DNA from: Arthrobacter jiangjiafuii
GTDB taxonomy: Bacteria > Actinomycetota > Actinomycetes > Actinomycetales > Micrococcaceae
Assembly: GCF_018622995.1 (NCBI RefSeq)
Contig: NZ_CP076022.1
Coordinates: 1,364,001-1,428,000, forward strand
Length of the DNA stretch: 64,000 bases
Reading direction: 5' to 3'
This document shows positions 25,141 through 35,070 of this stretch, in pieces. How positions within the stretch are numbered: the stretch's first letter is position 1; every line of letters begins with the position of its first letter. The position numbers and the translations under genes are program-made. The notes below the pieces were generated by a model. That model did no database searches. It was not told the DNA's origin and was given only the letters and a program-made list of their open reading frames with translations.

Positions 25141-25868
25141 CGCAGGTACAGACCCGCCCGCACCGCGAGGCGGCCAGCGCCGCCCGCCGTGCCACCCACG
25201 GCAACACCGCACGGGCCCTGGACTGGACGCCCGCACCGGCGCCGGCGGAGCCACGCCGCCGCACCGCGCTGTCAGTAGTGCCCGTTTCGGCACGCCGCCG
25301 GCGTGCGCCGCTGGTGGTTTTCTGCTTCTTCGCCCTGATCCTGGGCCTGGGCGCCGTGCTCCTGCTCAATATTTCCGTCTCCAGCGGCCAGTACCAGCTG
25401 GTCCAGCTGCAAAATGAACGCACCGAACTGGCGCAGCGCAATGAAGCCCTGACCCAGCAACTGGAAAACCACGAGGCGCCCCAGATCCTGGCTGCAACGG
25501 CAGCTGAACTGGGCATGGTCACCTCCCCGACCTTCGGAAGCATCGACCTGCGGACGCTGGCAGTCACCGGAGCGCCCGTCCCCGCCGAGGAGGGAACACC
25601 TCCACCGGTCCTGATTGCAGCGCCCAACGTGCTGACCCAGCCGGTTGCACCGGCAGTAGCCCCCGCTGAACCAGAACCCGCGCCGGCAGCCGCCGAATCA
25701 GTGCGGGCGGCAGAGGCCACTGAAGCGGCGGCTGCCGCGGCAGCAGCGGCGGCCGCCGCTGCCGGCGATACAGGTAGTACGGAACCGGTGGAACCGGCTC
25801 CAGCCAACCAGGAAGCAGACTTGAACGGCGGGTCCATCCCGGCTCCCGTTCAGAGAAGCGGAAACTAG
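25137..25868 (+). CDS. ftsL: FtsL-like septal membrane protein
   Basis: 243 aa. It has a basic cytoplasmic N-terminus, one membrane segment at about residues 58-79, a short coiled coil (84-112, with the [14 protein letters not shown] heptads) and a long Ala/Pro-rich C-terminal tail. The tail includes 13 consecutive alanines near residue 200, encoded by mixed GCN codons. Sequence identity with FtsL of other phyla is low; the call rests on topology and on position between rsmH and ftsI. It should join FtsQ/FtsB-type proteins in activating septal synthesis. It starts within the rsmH stop codon. Confidence 0.82.
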   Translation: MTQVQTRPHREAASAARRATHGNTARALDWTPAPAPAEPRRRTALSVVPVSARRRRAPLVVFCFFALILGLGAVLLLNISVSSGQYQLVQLQNERTELAQRNEALTQQLENHEAPQILAATAAELGMVTSPTFGSIDLRTLAVTGAPVPAEEGTPPPVLIAAPNVLTQPVAPAVAPAEPEPAPAAAESVRAAEATEAAAAAAAAAAAAAGDTGSTEPVEPAPANQEADLNGGSIPAPVQRSGN

Positions 25869-25897
25869 AAACACCCAAGCAGTGACGAGGATACGTT

Positions 25898-27691
25898 GTG
25901 GCAAAAGCGCAGGGCCCCACAAGGGACAACCACAGGGTAGCCGTCGTTACCGGCAGGCTCCGCACCGGCCTGATCCTGGCACTGGTGCTGCTCACCGTGC
26001 TGGGCGTGCGCCTGTTCCAGGTGCAGGCGGTGGATCCGGCGGGCATGGCCGAAGCGGCCGTTGAAAAGCGCCTGGTCGAACAGACCATCCCGCCACTGCG
26101 CGGCAGCATCCTCGACGCCGATGGAAACTACCTCGCGCGCAGCGTGGAGCGCTTCGACGTCGTCGTGAACCAAACCCTGTCCCATGATTACGCCGAAGAG
26201 CAGTCCTACCCCCGGCGGAACGCCGAGGGAAAGCTGGAAGACATCAGCTTCGACCAGGCGTTCAAAGAGCTCTCGGCGATCCTTGGCCAAGACGTCCAGA
26301 CCCTGCGCAGCTCCGTCCTGGGTGACGCGACCTTCAAATTCGTGGCCAAGACCGTCACTCCTGAAATCAAGGAGAAAGTCCTCGCCGTCAAGTTCCCCGG
26401 GATCTACGCGGACCGGACCACGTTGCGCACCTATCCCTCCGGCTCGGTAGCCGGTTCCATCGTGGGCTTCCTCGGTACCGACGGCCCGCAGGAAGGGCTG
26501 GAGCTGACACAGGACGATGTCCTGGCGGGAAAAGCCGGCAGCAAGACCTATGAGATCGGCGGCGACGGCATCCGTATCCCGTATGCCACCAACGAGGACA
26601 CCCCCGTGGTGGACGGCGATTCGATCCAGCTGAGCATCGACCAGGACCTGCAGTGGTTCGCCCAGCAGACCATCGCCAGCCAGGTTGCGCAGTACAGGGC
26701 GCAGTGGGGCAATGTGGTGGTGGTCGAGGCCAAGACCGGACGGGTGATCGCCATGGCCGAATCCACCACCGTTGACCCCAACAACCCGGGCCTGACTCCG
26801 GCCGAATCCCGGCAGCCGCTGTCGGTGACTGTTCCGTTTGAGCCCGGCTCCACCACGAAGGTCATCACCATGGCTGCCGCCCTGGAGGAGGACCTGATCA
26901 CTCCGGAGTCGCAGTTCGAAATTGCCAATACCTACACCGTTGACGGCCAGACCTTCAAGGACGCCTTCGACCACGGCACCCTGCAGATGACGGCTGCGGG
27001 AATCCTCACCAAGTCCATGAACACCGGAACCGTGATGATCGGGCAGAAGCTCACGCCGCAGGAGCGGTATGACTGGATGCGGAAGTTCGGTATCGGCCAG
27101 CAGCTGGATGTTGGCCTGAACGGTGAGACCAAGGGCATCCTGGCCAAGCCGGAGGACTGGGACACGCGCCAGCAGTACACCGTGCTCTTCGGGCAGGGCC
27201 TGGCCCAGACCGCGCTGCATACGGCGATGGTCTACCAGACCATCGCGAACGACGGCGTCCGGCTGGCCCCGAGCCTGATCGACGGTTACGTTGCCGCGGA
27301 CGGCACCACCACGAAGACGGAGCGGGCTGAAGGCAAACGGGTGGTTTCGGAGGAAACAGCCCGTGAAGTCCAACACATGCTCGAAACCGTCACAGCCGAA
27401 GGATCCGGGTCCAGCGGCAAGCTGGAGCAGTACCGGGTGGGGTCCAAGACCGGCACCGCCGAAGCCCCCGGGGCCAATGGCGGCTATGACGGCTACACAG
27501 TCTCCTATGCTGGTATTGCACCCATGGAGGATCCGCAGTACGTGGCCGTGGTGACGCTCCAGCGGCCGCAGGGCCCCTTGGAACTGATTGAGCCCGGAAA
27601 GACCTTCCAGAAAGTCATGGAACAGGTTCTGACCAGCCGAAACGTGGCGCCGTCAACCACGGAACCGGAGCTGTACCCCGTGGAGTACTGA
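25898..27691 (+). CDS. ftsI: Peptidoglycan D,D-transpeptidase FtsI (PBP3/PbpB)
   Basis: 597 aa class B penicillin-binding protein. An N-terminal membrane anchor (LILALVLLTVLGVRLFQVQA) is followed by the dimerisation domain. The transpeptidase motifs are GSTTK (nucleophile S318, K321), SMN at 373-375 and KTGT from K517. It cross-links septal peptidoglycan and works with FtsW. No PASTA repeats follow. GTG 25898 is 29 nt after ftsL. The next gene is 97 nt downstream with no obvious terminator in between. Confidence 0.95.
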   Translation: MAKAQGPTRDNHRVAVVTGRLRTGLILALVLLTVLGVRLFQVQAVDPAGMAEAAVEKRLVEQTIPPLRGSILDADGNYLARSVERFDVVVNQTLSHDYAEEQSYPRRNAEGKLEDISFDQAFKELSAILGQDVQTLRSSVLGDATFKFVAKTVTPEIKEKVLAVKFPGIYADRTTLRTYPSGSVAGSIVGFLGTDGPQEGLELTQDDVLAGKAGSKTYEIGGDGIRIPYATNEDTPVVDGDSIQLSIDQDLQWFAQQTIASQVAQYRAQWGNVVVVEAKTGRVIAMAESTTVDPNNPGLTPAESRQPLSVTVPFEPGSTTKVITMAAALEEDLITPESQFEIANTYTVDGQTFKDAFDHGTLQMTAAGILTKSMNTGTVMIGQKLTPQERYDWMRKFGIGQQLDVGLNGETKGILAKPEDWDTRQQYTVLFGQGLAQTALHTAMVYQTIANDGVRLAPSLIDGYVAADGTTTKTERAEGKRVVSEETAREVQHMLETVTAEGSGSSGKLEQYRVGSKTGTAEAPGANGGYDGYTVSYAGIAPMEDPQYVAVVTLQRPQGPLELIEPGKTFQKVMEQVLTSRNVAPSTTEPELYPVEY

Positions 27692-27788
27692 CTTCCGCCG
27701 CGCGGGAACCGGCCACCGCCGTCGTCCACCACCGAAAGTACCGGGTCCTTACCTTCCGGGTACCACGTCAATTTTCTGGAGTTATGCA

Positions 27789-29474
27789 GTGCCTATAAGT
27801 GACCAGCGTGAAACGCCGCAGCCGGGATCCGGAATGCGTCCGTCAGCGGTTGTCCCGGTTTCCCTGCAGGAGACCGCCGCGGCCCTCGCAGCCGCCGGCC
27901 TGCCGGTGATCAGTCCCGCCGCCGCGTCCGGCCCGGCACGCGACGTCCTGCTGACCGGCCTCACGATCAGTTCCCTCGAGGTGGAGCCCGGGGACCTTTA
28001 CGTGGCGCTGCCCGGCGCCCGGCACCACGGAGCGCAGTTTGCCGAGGCAGCGGCGGCTGCAGGTGCCGCTGCGGTGCTGACGGATTCCGACGGCGCGGAA
28101 CGGCTTGGGTCGTTGTCCGTCCCGGTCTTCGTGACGGCCGATCCCCGCCGCCTGGTGGGGCCGCTGGCTGCTGCCGTGTTCGGGTCCAGGCCGCAGGACG
28201 GCAGCGCGCCAACCCTGTTCGGCGTCACCGGCACCAACGGCAAGACGACAACCACCTACTTCATCAACTCCCTGCTCGGTGCCCTCGGCAAGAGCACAGG
28301 CCTCATCGGCACCATTGAAATCCTCGCCGGCGGAGAGCCCATCGCGAGCACGCTCACCACCCCCGAGTCTCCCCAGGTGCACGGACTGCTGGCCCTGATG
28401 CGCCAGAAGGGGCTGGACGCGGCGGCCATGGAGGTCTCCTCGCACGCCATCTCCTACCGCCGGGTGGACGGCGTGGTCTTCGACGTTGCCGGCTTTACGA
28501 ACCTCACGCAGGACCATCTGGACCTGCACGGGTCGATGGAAGAGTACTTCGCGGCCAAGGCTGCCCTGTTCACTCCGGAGCGGGCCCGGCACGCGGTCAT
28601 CTGCGTCGATGACGAGTGGGGCGCCAAACTGGCCGCCGCTGCTCCGGTGCCGGTCTGGACCCTGGCGACCGGCCCGGCGGCGGACGACACCGGGCCGCAG
28701 CCCGACTGGCGCGTCACCGACGTCGAGCGCGCCGGCCTGGGTCACCGCTTTGTGCTGCGCGGGCCGGGCGGCGCCGTGCTGCGCACCGGAACCGGACTCC
28801 CGGGCACCTTCAACGTCTCCAACGCCGCGCTGGCCGCCCTCATGGTGCTGGCCTCGGGCGTTCCGGCAGCGGAACTCCAGCAGGCCCTGGACAGCGACCC
28901 CTTCACCGTGGAGGTGCCCGGGCGTATGCAGATGGTCGGCACGGCTCCGGCGGCGATCGTGGACTTTGCACACAATCCCGATGCACTGGCCCGCACCCTG
29001 GCCTCCGTGCGCCGGGAGGCCCCGGCGTCCGATACCTCCGCGCCCGGAACCGGGGATGAGGCACCGCGCGTCATCATCGTTTTCGGGGCCACCGGCCAGC
29101 GTGACCAGACCAAGCGGCCGCTGATGGGTGCCATTGCCGCCCGCCTGGCGGACGTGGTGATCATCACCGACGACGACCCCCACGACGAAGACGAAGCCGC
29201 CATCCGTGCGGACGTTTCCGCAGGGGCCCGTGAAGCCCGGCAAAACGAAGCCCTGGCCTGCGAGATCATTGAGGTGGCACCCCGTGCCGCCGCGATCGAC
29301 CGCGCCGTGGCACTGGCCCGCCCGCAGGATACGGTGCTCGTGGCAGGGCGTGGACATGAAGTCTTCCAAGAAGTAAAAGGAGTGAATTTGGTCCTCGACG
29401 ACCGCGTTGAACTGAGGCAGGCTTTGACAAGGTACGGATTCCCTGTGCTGTCCGGCGACGGGGTAGAGTCCTAA
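27789..29474 (+). CDS. murE: UDP-MurNAc-L-Ala-D-Glu ligase MurE, probably L-lysine-adding
   Basis: 561 aa. The ATP loop is GVTGTNGKTTTTYF and the substrate region is TTPESPQ. The third amino acid of the stem peptide is selected by a loop that reads DNPR in diaminopimelate enzymes; here residues 461-465 read DDDPH, so the selective Asn and Arg are missing. This fits an L-lysine enzyme, as expected for Arthrobacter-type peptidoglycan. The start is GTG 27789 with GGAG 7 nt upstream. It is longer than typical (about 500 aa), partly through an N-terminal extension. MurF follows 6 nt downstream. Confidence 0.94.
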   Translation: MPISDQRETPQPGSGMRPSAVVPVSLQETAAALAAAGLPVISPAAASGPARDVLLTGLTISSLEVEPGDLYVALPGARHHGAQFAEAAAAAGAAAVLTDSDGAERLGSLSVPVFVTADPRRLVGPLAAAVFGSRPQDGSAPTLFGVTGTNGKTTTTYFINSLLGALGKSTGLIGTIEILAGGEPIASTLTTPESPQVHGLLALMRQKGLDAAAMEVSSHAISYRRVDGVVFDVAGFTNLTQDHLDLHGSMEEYFAAKAALFTPERARHAVICVDDEWGAKLAAAAPVPVWTLATGPAADDTGPQPDWRVTDVERAGLGHRFVLRGPGGAVLRTGTGLPGTFNVSNAALAALMVLASGVPAAELQQALDSDPFTVEVPGRMQMVGTAPAAIVDFAHNPDALARTLASVRREAPASDTSAPGTGDEAPRVIIVFGATGQRDQTKRPLMGAIAARLADVVIITDDDPHDEDEAAIRADVSAGAREARQNEALACEIIEVAPRAAAIDRAVALARPQDTVLVAGRGHEVFQEVKGVNLVLDDRVELRQALTRYGFPVLSGDGVES

Positions 29475-29480
29475 ATCGTC

Positions 29481-30998
29481 ATGATTGAACTTAGTGCAGC
29501 AGACATAGCGGCTATCACTGGCGGCCAACTGATCGGCGGGGCCGCAGAGGCACCCGGGACGATCGTTGACTCGGCCATCACCGATTCCAGGGAAGCATCC
29601 CCGGGGTCCCTCTTCATCGCCAAACCCGGAGAACACTCCGACGGACACCTCTTCGTGGAGGCAGCCTTCGCCCGCGGCGCGGTGCTGGCCCTGGTAGAGC
29701 GCGTGGTCCAGGACCCGTCCGGCGCCCCCTACCCGGCGGTGCTGGTCCCCGACGCCGTCCTGGCCATGGGCGCCCTTGCCGGCGAGATCGTGAGGCGGCT
29801 GCGGGCCAACGCTCCGCTGACCGTCATCGGCATCACCGGCTCGGCAGGCAAGACCACCACCAAGGACCTGCTGGCCGGGATCCTGCGTGCCGAAGGCGAA
29901 ACCGTGGCTCCCACCGGCTCCTATAACGGCGAGGTGGGGGTTCCGCTGACCATCTTCGGCGCCGGATACGGCACCCGCTACCTGATCGTGGAAATGGGTG
30001 CCACCGGCATCGGCCACATCGAATACCTGGCCTCGATGGTCAAACCCGACATCGGCGTCGTCCTCTGCGTGGGTTCCGCCCACGCCGGTGAATTCGGCGG
30101 CGTGGAAAACATCGCCAAGGCCAAGGGCGAACTGGTCGAGGCGCTGGCTGCGGGCGGCACCGCTGTCCTGAACGCCGACGACATCCGCGTGGCAGCCATG
30201 GCCAAGAGGGTCGCTGCCGGCGTGGAGATCCTCTACTTCACCTCCTCACCCGAGCAGGCGCACGGAGCCAAGGCAGCGCTGCGGGCCGTTGACGCCCGTA
30301 CCGATGCGCTCGGACACCCGGTGTTCACCCTCCGCTTCCCTGACGGAAGCGAAGCCCCGGTGGAATCGGGCCTGATCGGCGCGCACCACACCGCAAACCT
30401 CCTGGCCGCCGCAGCAGCGGCACACGCCGCCGGTGTTCCCGGTGACCGGATCGCCGCCGGCCTGTCCGGGCAGAAGGCCGCCAGCCGCTGGCGGATGGAA
30501 CGCACCGACCGCGAGGACGGCGTCACCGTCATCAACGACGCCTACAACGCCAACCCCGAATCCATGCGGGCCGCCCTGCGCACCCTGGCCGAACTGGGCC
30601 GGGGCCGGCGCACCTGGGCGGTGCTGGGGGAGATGCTCGAGCTGGGCGACTCATCAGTCACCGAGCACGACGCCGTGGGCCGCTATGTGGTCCGCCTGAA
30701 TATCTCCCACCTGATCGTTGTGGGTACCGGCGCGCGCGCCATGCATACCGGTGCCGTGATGGAAGGCTCCTGGGGGGACGAATCCGTTTTCGTCGAGACC
30801 GCCGAAGACGCCGAACGCCTCCTGGAATCCGCCCTGGAACCCGGTGACCTGGTCCTTTTCAAATCCTCCAACGGCGCAGCCCTGCGCCACCTCGGTGATC
30901 GGATAGCTTTGAACGCCCCATCTTCAACCTCCCTGCCGGCCTCCGCGCCGCAGCAGACCAGCCCGGACCTCGCCGGGGAAGCCGGAGGCGTCCAGTAA
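29481..30998 (+). CDS. murF: UDP-MurNAc-tripeptide--D-alanyl-D-alanine ligase
   Basis: 505 aa. The P-loop is GITGSAGKTTTKDLL, followed by GSYNGEVGVPLT and the central-domain motif NDAYNANPESM. It adds D-Ala-D-Ala to the UDP-MurNAc tripeptide in the cytoplasm, using ATP. It starts 6 nt after murE, and mraY starts at the very next base after its stop, so it is inside one polycistronic unit. The C-terminal 25 residues are a Ser/Pro-rich tail. Confidence 0.95.
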   Translation: MIELSAADIAAITGGQLIGGAAEAPGTIVDSAITDSREASPGSLFIAKPGEHSDGHLFVEAAFARGAVLALVERVVQDPSGAPYPAVLVPDAVLAMGALAGEIVRRLRANAPLTVIGITGSAGKTTTKDLLAGILRAEGETVAPTGSYNGEVGVPLTIFGAGYGTRYLIVEMGATGIGHIEYLASMVKPDIGVVLCVGSAHAGEFGGVENIAKAKGELVEALAAGGTAVLNADDIRVAAMAKRVAAGVEILYFTSSPEQAHGAKAALRAVDARTDALGHPVFTLRFPDGSEAPVESGLIGAHHTANLLAAAAAAHAAGVPGDRIAAGLSGQKAASRWRMERTDREDGVTVINDAYNANPESMRAALRTLAELGRGRRTWAVLGEMLELGDSSVTEHDAVGRYVVRLNISHLIVVGTGARAMHTGAVMEGSWGDESVFVETAEDAERLLESALEPGDLVLFKSSNGAALRHLGDRIALNAPSSTSLPASAPQQTSPDLAGEAGGVQ

Positions 30999-32102
30999 GT
31001 GGTATCCCTGCTCATCGGGTCATCACTGGCCCTGGTCTTCGCCTTCATCGGCACCCCGCTGTTCATCCGGTTCCTCGTCCGCAAAAGCTACGGACAGTTC
31101 GTCCGGGACGACGGCCCCACCTCGCACCACACCAAGCGCGGCACGCCGACTATGGGCGGCGCCGTCATCGTGGCCTCCGTGGTGGCGTCCTACTTCATTA
31201 CCCACCTGATCAGCCCCATCATCAACCCGGGGACCTTCGGGCCCTCGGTGTCCGGTCTCCTGGTCCTGTTCCTGATGGTCGGGATGGGACTGGTGGGCTT
31301 TATCGACGACTACACCAAGATCTCCCGCCAGCGCAGCCTCGGGCTGAACGCCAAGGCCAAGATCATCCTGCAGACCCTGGTGGGGGTCACGTTCGCCATC
31401 CTGGCCCTGAACTTCCCCAACAGCCAGGGCCGGACCCCGGCCTCCACGGAGATTTCCTTCATCCGGGACACCGGCATCGACCTGGCCTTCGCCGGCACCC
31501 TGATCGGAGCCATCCTCTTCATCCTGTGGGCGAACCTGATCATCACCGGCACCACCAACGGCGTGAACCTGGCCGACGGGCTCGACGGCCTGGCAGCCGG
31601 CGCGTCCATCCTCGTGTTCGGCGCCTACTTCCTGATGGGCATCTGGCAGTCCAACCAGAGCTGTGGCGCGCCCCGCTCCGGAGCCGTCTGCTATGAGGTC
31701 CGCGACCCGATGGATCTGGCGCTGCTTGCAGGTGCCCTCGCCGGCGCGCTGGTGGGCTTCCTCTGGTGGAACACCTCACCGGCCAAGATCTTTATGGGCG
31801 ACACCGGATCGCTGGCCATCGGCGGCGCCATCGCAGCCTTCGCCATCCTCTCCCGCACCGAACTGCTGCTGGTGATCCTGGCCGGCCTCTTCGTGATCAT
31901 CACGCTCTCGGTCATCATCCAGGTCGGCTACTTCAAACTCAGCGGCGGCAAGCGCGTGTTCAAGATGGCCCCGCTGCAGCACCACTTCGAACTCAAGGGC
32001 TGGGCCGAAGTGACGGTGGTGGTCCGGTTCTGGATTGTGGCCGGGCTCTGCGTCGCCGTGGCCCTGGGACTCTTCTACGGAGAATGGGTGGTGGGCAATT
32101 GA
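30999..32102 (+). CDS. mraY: Phospho-N-acetylmuramoyl-pentapeptide-transferase
   Basis: 367 aa polytopic membrane enzyme that moves phospho-MurNAc-pentapeptide to undecaprenyl phosphate to form lipid I. Signature motifs are GFIDDYTKI, NLADGLDGLAAG, FMGDTGSLA and HHFELKGW, with about ten hydrophobic segments. The start GTG 30999 touches the murF stop, so translation is coupled. The stop overlaps the proposed murD start. Confidence 0.96.
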   Translation: MVSLLIGSSLALVFAFIGTPLFIRFLVRKSYGQFVRDDGPTSHHTKRGTPTMGGAVIVASVVASYFITHLISPIINPGTFGPSVSGLLVLFLMVGMGLVGFIDDYTKISRQRSLGLNAKAKIILQTLVGVTFAILALNFPNSQGRTPASTEISFIRDTGIDLAFAGTLIGAILFILWANLIITGTTNGVNLADGLDGLAAGASILVFGAYFLMGIWQSNQSCGAPRSGAVCYEVRDPMDLALLAGALAGALVGFLWWNTSPAKIFMGDTGSLAIGGAIAAFAILSRTELLLVILAGLFVIITLSVIIQVGYFKLSGGKRVFKMAPLQHHFELKGWAEVTVVVRFWIVAGLCVAVALGLFYGEWVVGN

Positions 32103-33637
32103 GCACCTCACGCCTGGATGAGCTGACCACCTGGGACGCCGCCTGGAACGGCCTGCGCGTAGTGGTCACCGGCATCGGCCTGTCCGGTTTCTCGGCGGCC
32201 GACACCCTGATCGAGCTCGGTGCCCGCGTCGTTGTGGTGGACGCCAAGGACACCGAAGAGAACCGTGCCAAGGCGGACACGCTGCGGATCGTTGGTGCCG
32301 CCGACGTCCTGCTGGGGCAAGCCCACGCCGGGGCGCTGCCCCTGGTCGACGGCGAACCTGCCGAACTGGTGGTCACCTCGCCCGGTTTCAGCCCGACCCA
32401 CCCGCTCATGGCCGCCGCCGCCGACGCCGGAATCCCGGTGTGGGGCGATGTGGAACTGGCCTGGCGGGTCCGGGTCCGCGAAGGCCGCAAGACCGCGGAA
32501 TGGCTCACCATCACGGGAACCAACGGCAAGACCACTACCGTCACCATGACCGAAAGCATGCTGCGGGCCGCCGGCCTGCGGGCCATTGCCGCCGGAAACG
32601 TGGGAACCCCGATCCTGGACGCAATCCGCGATCCGCAGGGCTACGACGTCATTGCCGTTGAACTCTCCAGCTTCCAGCTGCACTGGTCCTCCTCGCTCTC
32701 GCCGCTGGCGAGCGTGTGCCTGAACGTGGCCGAAGACCATGTGGACTGGCACGGCTCCTATGAGGGCTACCTCGCGGACAAGGCGAAGATCTACGCCAAC
32801 ACCAAGGTGGCGTGCATCTATAACGCCGACCAGTCCGAGACCGAGCGCATGGTCGAGGACGCCGACGTCGTTGAAGGCTGCCGCGCCGTGGGCTTCACCA
32901 CCGGCATGCCGGCAGTGTCCATGGTGGGCATGGTCGAAAACCTGCTCGTGGACCGCGCGTTCATTGAACAACGGAAGGATTCCGCCGCGGAACTGGCGTC
33001 CCTGGCTGACCTGGGCGAGCACGCGCCGCGGCACACCGTCGCCAACGCCCTTGCCGCGGCCGCCCTCGTCAGGGCGTACGGCGTGGAGCCCATCGCCGTC
33101 CGCGACGGGCTGCGGAACTATGAACCCGGAGACCACCGGATCCAGCCGGTTGCCCGCCTGAACGACGTCCTGTGGGTCAACGACTCCAAGGCCACCAACC
33201 CACACGCTGCAGCCGCGTCACTGGCTTCCTTCGGATCCGTCGTCTGGATCGCCGGCGGACTGTCCAAGGGCGTGAGCTACGACGACCTGATCCGCAGCCA
33301 CGCGTCGCGGCTGCGCTCAGTCATCCTGATTGGTGCCGATTCAGCCGACCTGCGCAGCGCATTGGCGCGACACGCGCCCGAGGTCCGGGTGATCGACGCC
33401 GTTCCGCCCCACACTGGTGGGAAACATGCATCAGTGCCCACGGTCAGCGGTGATGAAGTGATGGCTTTGGCCGTCGCGGCAGCCGCAGCCCAGGCACAGC
33501 CGGGGGACACCGTCCTCATGGCCCCTGCCGCGGCGTCCATGGACCAGTTTGCCTCCTACGCACACCGCGGCGGGGCTTTCATCGAAGCCGTCCGCGGGTA
33601 CGTGGAAGGACAGGCGCCCACTCCTAAGGAGCCGTAA
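32099..33637 (+). CDS. murD: UDP-N-acetylmuramoyl-L-alanine--D-glutamate ligase
   Basis: 512 aa from a TTG at 32099 that overlaps the mraY stop by 4 nt; an ATG at 32084 would add five residues, but its only ribosome binding site is too close. The N-terminal Rossmann-like region is VVVTGIGLSGFSAADTL, the P-loop is TGTNGKTTTVTM, and VNDSKATNPHAAAASL is in the C-terminal domain. It adds D-Glu to UDP-MurNAc-L-Ala. The murD stop TAA shares one base with the ftsW ATG. Confidence 0.93.
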   Translation: MSTSRLDELTTWDAAWNGLRVVVTGIGLSGFSAADTLIELGARVVVVDAKDTEENRAKADTLRIVGAADVLLGQAHAGALPLVDGEPAELVVTSPGFSPTHPLMAAAADAGIPVWGDVELAWRVRVREGRKTAEWLTITGTNGKTTTVTMTESMLRAAGLRAIAAGNVGTPILDAIRDPQGYDVIAVELSSFQLHWSSSLSPLASVCLNVAEDHVDWHGSYEGYLADKAKIYANTKVACIYNADQSETERMVEDADVVEGCRAVGFTTGMPAVSMVGMVENLLVDRAFIEQRKDSAAELASLADLGEHAPRHTVANALAAAALVRAYGVEPIAVRDGLRNYEPGDHRIQPVARLNDVLWVNDSKATNPHAAAASLASFGSVVWIAGGLSKGVSYDDLIRSHASRLRSVILIGADSADLRSALARHAPEVRVIDAVPPHTGGKHASVPTVSGDEVMALAVAAAAAQAQPGDTVLMAPAAASMDQFASYAHRGGAFIEAVRGYVEGQAPTPKEP

Positions 33638-35070
33638 TGGCCACCACGTCCCCGGGGAAACCCCGCAAACCGGTGCTTCGGACCAACCGTCCGGCAGCTT
33701 CCGGCGGGACACCCGGGACAACCGGTCCATCCAGGGCGCCGGCATCCGGGACGTCGGCCGGTGGCACCTCAGCCACCGGAACGTCCGGCACGCGCACTTC
33801 CGGCACGCGTAAACCTGCGTCCGGCACCCCGGCCGGTTCCCGGCGCGGTGCCGGCGCGTCAGCGGAGCCGGGTAAAAAGCCGTCGCTCTTCGAGCGTGGC
33901 ATCGTCCTGCTGGAAGGCAGCCGGCGCAGCGCCACCGGCTCGGCGTACTACACCATCCTCGGTGCCGCCCTGGCGCTGACCGCTATCGGCCTGATGATGG
34001 TGCTCTCGGCGTCCTCGGTGGAGTCCATTGCCGCCTCCGCCGGGGAATCCGCGGGAAACACCTTCAACTTCTTCGTCAAGCAGGCCATGTTTGCCGGCTT
34101 CGGCATCGCCGCTATGTTCGGCCTGTCACGGCTGGGCCCCAACGGGTACAAAAAACTGGCCTGGTTCCTGATGATCCTGGCGATCGTCCTGCTCGTGGCG
34201 GTCCTTGTGCCCGGCGTCGGCAAGGAGGTCAACGGCAACCGGAACTGGATCGAGATCGGCGGCGTCGGCGGCCAGCCCTCCGAGGCCGCCAAGCTGGCCA
34301 TGGCCGTCTGGTTCGCCTCGGTCCTCTCCCAGAAGCAAAAGCTGCTCACCCAGTGGAAGCATGCCCTGATTCCGGTGGTCCTTCCCGGCGGCGCGGTCCT
34401 GATCGGTCTGGTCATGGCCGGCAAGGACCTGGGCACGGTCATCATCATGGGCATGATCATGATTGCCTCGCTGTTCTTCGCCGGGGCGCCGCTGCGGTTC
34501 CTGGCCGCCCTGGTGGCCTCCGGAGCCGGGGCAGCGGTCCTGATGTCGATGGTCAGCAGCAACCGCAGCAGCCGGATCAGCGCCTGGCTGAAACTGGACT
34601 GCGGCGGAGGCCTCTGTGACCAGGCCAACGCCGGCATGTACGCCCTGGCCTCCGGCGGCTGGTTCGGCGTGGGCATCGGCCAGAGCAGGCAGAAATGGAG
34701 CTGGATCCCCGAAGCGCACAATGACTTCATCTTCGCCATCATCGGTGAGGAATTCGGGCTGCTCGGGACCCTCCTGATCGTGCTGCTCTTCGGCGTCCTG
34801 GCCGTGGCCACCATCCGCATGACCATGCGCCACACCGACCCGTTCATCCGGATCGTCTGCGGATCGATCCTGGTCTGGATCATCGGCCAGGCCTTCGTGA
34901 ACATTGCCATGGTGACCGGCCTGCTGCCGGTGATCGGCGTTCCGCTGCCGTTCATCTCCTATGGCGGCTCCTCCCTGACCATCACCCTGATGGCCATCGG
35001 GGTCCTGCTCTCCTTTGCCCGCAAAGTCCCCGAACACCAACGTCCCGAAAGTGAACCATCAGCTCCATGA
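33637..35070 (+). CDS. ftsW: Lipid II glycosyltransferase FtsW (SEDS family)
   Basis: 477 aa. After an unusual 80-residue Thr/Ser/Gly-rich cytoplasmic extension there are about ten membrane segments. SEDS motifs include [19 protein letters not shown] and the C-terminal [21 protein letters not shown]. It polymerises septal glycan strands from lipid II with FtsI. ATG 33637 has AAGGAG 7 nt upstream and overlaps the murD stop by one base. The murG start lies within its stop (ATGA). Confidence 0.95.
   Translation: MATTSPGKPRKPVLRTNRPAASGGTPGTTGPSRAPASGTSAGGTSATGTSGTRTSGTRKPASGTPAGSRRGAGASAEPGKKPSLFERGIVLLEGSRRSATGSAYYTILGAALALTAIGLMMVLSASSVESIAASAGESAGNTFNFFVKQAMFAGFGIAAMFGLSRLGPNGYKKLAWFLMILAIVLLVAVLVPGVGKEVNGNRNWIEIGGVGGQPSEAAKLAMAVWFASVLSQKQKLLTQWKHALIPVVLPGGAVLIGLVMAGKDLGTVIIMGMIMIASLFFAGAPLRFLAALVASGAGAAVLMSMVSSNRSSRISAWLKLDCGGGLCDQANAGMYALASGGWFGVGIGQSRQKWSWIPEAHNDFIFAIIGEEFGLLGTLLIVLLFGVLAVATIRMTMRHTDPFIRIVCGSILVWIIGQAFVNIAMVTGLLPVIGVPLPFISYGGSSLTITLMAIGVLLSFARKVPEHQRPESEPSAP

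Noticed and set aside
27843-30083. Very long minus-strand open frames opposite murE/murF, and likewise at 3519-5459, 46631-48640, 56932-58962 and 59147-61252
   Set aside because: They are mirror frames of high-GC genes: Gly/His/Gln-rich products without domains, opposite clearly conserved enzymes.
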